DNA of 64,000 nucleotides from Meghimatium bilineatum (Eukaryota; Mollusca; Gastropoda; Stylommatophora; Philomycidae). Position numbers and translations under genes: made by a program. This document shows, in pieces, positions 60,060 through 64,000 of the stretch. The notes beneath the pieces were generated by a model, which had not been told where the DNA came from, searched no databases, and worked only from the letters and a program-made list of their open reading frames with translations. The stretch is taken from positions 28,133,623-28,197,622 of the forward strand of contig CM067315.1 in NCBI GenBank assembly GCA_034231615.1, read 5' to 3'. Every line of letters starts with the position of its first letter. Positions within the stretch are counted from its first letter, which is position 1.

Positions 60060-60200
60060 CAGTGTTAGCACACATAATAACACATAAATATCGATGTTCC
60101 GTCCATAAGACCTTTATCAAGACCACAGCTTAATACACGACGAACAGCGAACGGCACAAATGAATCGCTTGTGTCCTTGTTAATTGCCTTTTGGTCGATA
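60060..60200 (-). mobile_element. hammerhead-like repeat, short copy
   Basis: The minus strand reads CTTGATAAAGGTCTTATGGA followed by CGGAACATCGATATT, the stem-loop region of the 58-kb element. Confidence 0.5.
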
Positions 60201-60302
60201 TGTCAATATTTGGGTTCTGTTATGTGTGTTACCGATGATAAATACAATTTCATTATTAACTACTCTGTTTCGTCTTAGGTAATAACAGTTAAACTATAGT
60301 TA

Positions 60303-61812
60303 TTCATGATCATCAAGTGCCGTCTCCGCAATATTGTTGGCTTCAACAGATCTCCAACATCCCCTGTCTCTTATTTTTGATGTGCACTCTGCTAGACTGT
60401 AACATGTCCATCTTGTAACGTTTCTTTCCCAATTGTATCTCTGCCTACCTCTTCCTCGCCTCCCTTCGACTTTACCTTCAAGTCTATTAATCACGTCTAT
60501 TAATGTGTAAAAAATATTTATTTTTTAAATCTTTATTTCCTTTAATAATTCTTTCCGAATATTACGTGTTGATAGAACCTCGTTGATTGTTTTCCTCTTT
60601 TTCCATGACGTTATTCCTATTCTTCTATATATCCACATATCTAAGACGTCAATTCTTTCTTCTAATTGTGTGTTTATTGTCTATGTTTCTGGACCAGACA
60701 TTAAAATATAAAAGATGTAGCATTATATAATTCTCATCTTTACCTTATTTGTGATTTGTTTGAATGTTAATATTTTCCTCATATCATTGAAAGTACTTTC
60801 AGCCACTTCGATTCTTCTTTTAACTTCTGTTTCACATCTGCCATCATTTGTGATTGACAAAGATATTGATAATGATCTAATTGTTGTTTCTTTCCGTGTA
60901 TTTTTATGTTTAGCGGCTGTTATTCTATTACTTTGTTGATTATCATGGTTTTTGTTAAATGTTAATATCTAGTCTATATTCATTACTTGATTTATCGACT
61001 TGATCTATTAGTTTTTGTAATTCATGTTCACTTTCTGCTAAAAGGACAGTGTCATCTGCATATCTCATGTTGTTTATTATTTTCCCACTGATCTTTAGTC
61101 CTGGCATTCCTTCTATATTTTTAAAGATACTCTCTGTGTATATATTAAATAAGCTGGGTGATAAAATACATCCTTGTCTTACCCCTCTTCTTATATCTAT
61201 GTATAGTGAGTAGCTATTTTCACACCTTGTTGACGCAGTATATTCCCAATATTTATTTCTAATCAGTCTGATGTCTTTTCCATCTATGCTTTTTTTCTTT
61301 AAGACATTCGATTAATTGTTCATTTTGGACTCCGTCAAAGGCATTTTTGTAGCCTATGAAGCAAATAGAGATACCTTTATGGAGTTCTATATATTTATCT
61401 ATCAATAATCAGATACTCAGTATAGCTTCTCTGGTTCCTTTGTTTTTCCTAAAACCGAATTTCTCTTCACCTACCTCAGTGACTATCTTGTTTTTTATTT
61501 TTTCCTGTATTATCTTGAGTAGTATATTGGTTATATGAATCATCAACGTTATTGTTCTATATACAGTACATTCCACAGCCCTTAGCTTCTTGGTAGTATG
61601 AATATTGATGATGTTAGGCATTTAGGTGTGTGGCTATTTTCATATATGTCATTGCAAAGTTCTGTGATAGCATCCACACCAAATTGATCTAGGATATATA
61701 TGTCTACTGTTATGTTGTCGGAGCCTGCGATATGTCTACTGTTATGTTGTCGGAGCCTGCGGAGTTTCCACATTTTATTGCGTTTTCTACGTCTGCTTTC
61801 AGTATTGGCTAT
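60303..61812 (-). mobile_element. LINE alpha, longest copy (reverse transcriptase to 3' end)
   Basis: The minus strand reads, in order, NITVDIYILDQFGVDAITEL, ECTVYRTITLMIHITNILLK, EEKFGFRKNKGTREAILSI, RGVRQGCILSP, the intact catalytic box RYADDTVLL (about 61,046-61,070), the region before RIG.TSWK, and LEGKVEGRRGRGRQRYNWER. It ends at the ETALDDHE codons and a short GATGATCA tail at 60,303. Frames are broken repeatedly and the endonuclease is missing. A 32-bp direct duplication (ATATGTCTACTGTTATGTTG start) lies at 61,697-61,760. Confidence 0.85.
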
Positions 61813-62158
61813 GCATGCAGTTATTACGTACAGTTTAACTGCATTTATTACTTACAGTTTAGCTGAAGCTATTGCATACAGTTTACCTACAGTTATTACT
61901 TGTACTTTAGCTGCAGTTAATATCTACAGTAGGGGTCAGCAACCTTTTACTATCGGTGTGCCAACTTAAGGTTTCAAATTATTCAGAGTGACGAAATGAG
62001 CGAGGAAACCGCGCTAATCGATTTATAATCAACTTTATATAGGAAACGTGAAGAGTCTGCGTGCCATTTGAAATTGCTTGGCGTGCCAAGTGTGGCACGC
62101 GTGCCATAGGTTGCCGACCCCTGATCTATAGTTTACCAGCAGTTATTACCTATTATAG
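61813..62158. repeat. 24-bp minisatellite interrupted by a hAT-like element
   Basis: Units such as TGCATTTATTACTTACAGTT plus TAGC run from 61,813 to 61,929 and resume in register at 62,124 after the transposon. Confidence 0.82.
61930..62123. mobile_element. 194-bp hAT-like non-autonomous element
   Basis: Ends TAGGGGTCAGCAACC and GGTTGCCGACCCCTG are inverted repeats with two differences over 15 bp. The flanking octamers ATCTACAG (61,922) and ATCTATAG (62,124) form an 8-bp target duplication with one difference. TGGCACGCGTGCCA lies near the right end. No coding frame. Confidence 0.88.
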
Positions 62159-63141
62159 ATTTTCGGTAAAGAAGCTGGCCACAAGTACGTCAACAATTTG
62201 TTTGTTCCCAATAGTTACCAATTCCTTCCCCCCTCGCTCCCCCGACCCTCTTTATCAACAAATTATCCAGAATTCAACATTAGATGTTTAGTTCACGAAT
62301 CTCTGTTCGACTATGTCACCAAATCCAACTCCTTCCACCTCCACTCCATCCACAAGAACAATTATAATTGCATAAAAAATACGAAATTATTGCTTCAACT
62401 TCACAAAATTTAATTAGTATATTTTTAAAAATGTTTCCGAAGTCAACATTTGTCAATCTCTTCACCCCTTTGTCAACAACTGCCAAACTCTTTCAGATGC
62501 CTACCCTCCCCCGCCCTTTTAATTTTTAAGCAATTTATAGACATCGTTAAATGAGTGCGGAAAAACAAGATTAAGCTGTACCCAGGCTTGACGCAGAACA
62601 TGCGATCCTATATTACATTAACCATCGGATGGTGTGTTTTTTAATTTTAAATTCTGCTGCAAATGCGTTGATCTAAATCGTGTAAAGTACATTTCTCTAC
62701 ATCATTCTCAGGTTTAATTATCTCCATCAGTTTGAATACAGGACGATCCACTTTCAAATCGATACATCAAACTAATAAATTGAACCTCGCTTTACTATTT
62801 TGGTCGTATCACAGTGGAGAGCCAATCTCGATTTAGCCCCTGTCCATATGTGGCTATGCAATAAAATGACACGCCCTCAATTAACCCAGATCATTTGAGT
62901 GATCCCCGGAAGCGGTTGTAGCGTTGCCATGACATCACAGTCGGTAGCATGGTACTTCCGTGTCCTCATTTGTTTTTGGTATTTGTCTTCGCAATTTTAA
63001 AAAGTACCACAATGTTCAGATTAAATTAAAGGATTCTGATACCTCTTTAAAAAACCCAAATCGGTGACCGTAGGTAGGAGATGGGGATGGCTTGATGTGT
63101 TCAACCTCCCGTCCTTAGTAAATCAGAACATAAATTACTTT
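62159..63141. other. no gene seen
   Basis: Short open frames only. Nothing recognised. Confidence 0.45.
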
Positions 63142-63315
63142 TGGTACTAGAAACCTTTGGTACCAGGAACTTTTGGTACTAGAAACATTTGGTACCAGGA
63201 ACTTTTGGTACTAGAAACCTTTGCTACCAGGAACTTCTGGTACTAGAAAACTTTGGTACCAGGAACTTTTGGTACTAGAAACCTTTGGTACCAGGAACTT
63301 TTGGTACATGGAACA
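63142..63315. repeat. 32-bp minisatellite
   Basis: About five copies alternating GGTACTAGAAACCTTT and GGTACCAGGAACTTTT, two related 16-mers. Confidence 0.95.
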
Positions 63316-63389
63316 TAGCCAAAAACTGAAAAACCCCTTCCCGTTGCGATTTTTCAAATAGGTCACCAAATTTTTCATCACAATGTGAA

Positions 63390-63775
63390 AATTACAAGCG
63401 AACATTTTGCGTAAGGGCATAGATTCACATAGTGACCAAAAGAAGCGCTACAGTGATTCGTTAAAGACCTCACTGAAAGCGTTTTCAATAAACCAAGACA
63501 TATGGGAAGACATAGCACAAAATATAGCTACATCGTGCTCTACAGTAAAAAAAACGGTATCTTTTGATACGAGGAGAAATGCAGCAGTTACACATCTGTG
63601 GGTAGCGAGAAAGTCACTAGTAGATTTAAACAAAAACCCTTCTACATTAGTAATCCCATGCCGGAGCTATGGAAAGATTTTTGTAACCAGCATGTGGCAT
63701 ATTATCCACATATGATTTCATTGTCAAGAACTTAATTCTAACTGACTTTCATAAAGTAGTTTTAACATAATCATC
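63390..63775 (+). mobile_element. LINE beta 3' fragment
   Basis: A 102-codon frame (63,407-63,715) reads KRYSDSLKTSLKAFSINQDI, NAAVTHLWVARKSLV and NPSTLVIPC, collinear with the 5.4-kb copy. The zinc-finger cysteines are partly lost (PCRSYGK). The ATCATCATCAGTTGTGATG end matches the other copies. Confidence 0.75.
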
Positions 63776-64000
63776 ATCAGTTGTGATGGACTAATAACAA
63801 CATTTCACCCAAGTAGATGTTCCTAAGACGTTGATTAAAGATAAGAGAGAAAGGTGCTGAGCAATAATTGATCCCAACCTTCATTGTAGGATGTTCCTTT
63901 TCGAGACAGACTTTCTTTCATAAAATCCAACCCCTTCCCACATCACTTCAGAATCTAAAAGAGAGTGTCAATTTGCTTCAAGGATTATGTAACAAAATAA

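Overview
The window looks like repeat-rich, AT-rich nuclear DNA of an animal, most likely a lophotrochozoan and perhaps a mollusc. The reasons are spliceosomal exon borders around a neuropeptide-receptor-like exon, many 5'-truncated LINEs (non-LTR retrotransposons), tRNA-headed SINEs, hAT-like and Tc1-like remnants, and many minisatellites. There are no operons, ribosome-binding sites or other bacterial signals. The lineage is an inference from the style of the LINE proteins. It is not proven here.

Only one host gene is well supported. Two minus-strand exons (53,035-53,142 and 50,279-50,566) join in frame and encode the extracellular N-terminus, TM1, TM2 and the start of TM3 of a rhodopsin-class GPCR that resembles allatotropin/orexin receptors. 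Its remaining exons are not seen and would lie at lower coordinates or outside the window. A second, weak candidate is a first coding exon at 26,579-26,704 (minus).

Layout. 0-11 kb: LINE fragments (two nested LINE-in-LINE cases), a long GATA/GACA microsatellite, TGTCAA-type minisatellites and a small hAT-like element. 11-22 kb: more minisatellites, repeated LINE 3' ends, and a LINE with an RNase H domain lying between two arrays of the same 31-bp satellite in opposite orientation. 22-27 kb: a LINE inserted into a SINE with a 15-bp target-site duplication, and tRNA-derived SINEs. 27-30.5 kb: a 635-bp terminal-inverted-repeat element and a 2.5-kb satellite with a 660-bp higher-order repeat. 30.5-50 kb: several copies of a dispersed repeat carrying a hammerhead-ribozyme-like core (Penelope-like candidate), SINEs and minisatellites. 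50-54 kb: the receptor exons, with a 123-bp-arm palindrome and a 36-bp minisatellite in the intron. 54-64 kb: Tc1 remnant, a perfect 220-bp inverted repeat, a 1.5-kb LINE, and a hAT-like element inside a minisatellite.

Most long open frames here are translations of tandem repeats and are not genes. Every LINE copy seen is truncated or broken by stops and frameshifts. LINE families are given working letters: alpha (GAT-tailed, RGRQRY motif), beta (C-terminal CPxCP zinc finger), gamma (IDDIDLL), delta (RGRQRE), epsilon, and RNH (RNase H domain). SINE-like families are lettered A to H. The letters are mine, not database names.
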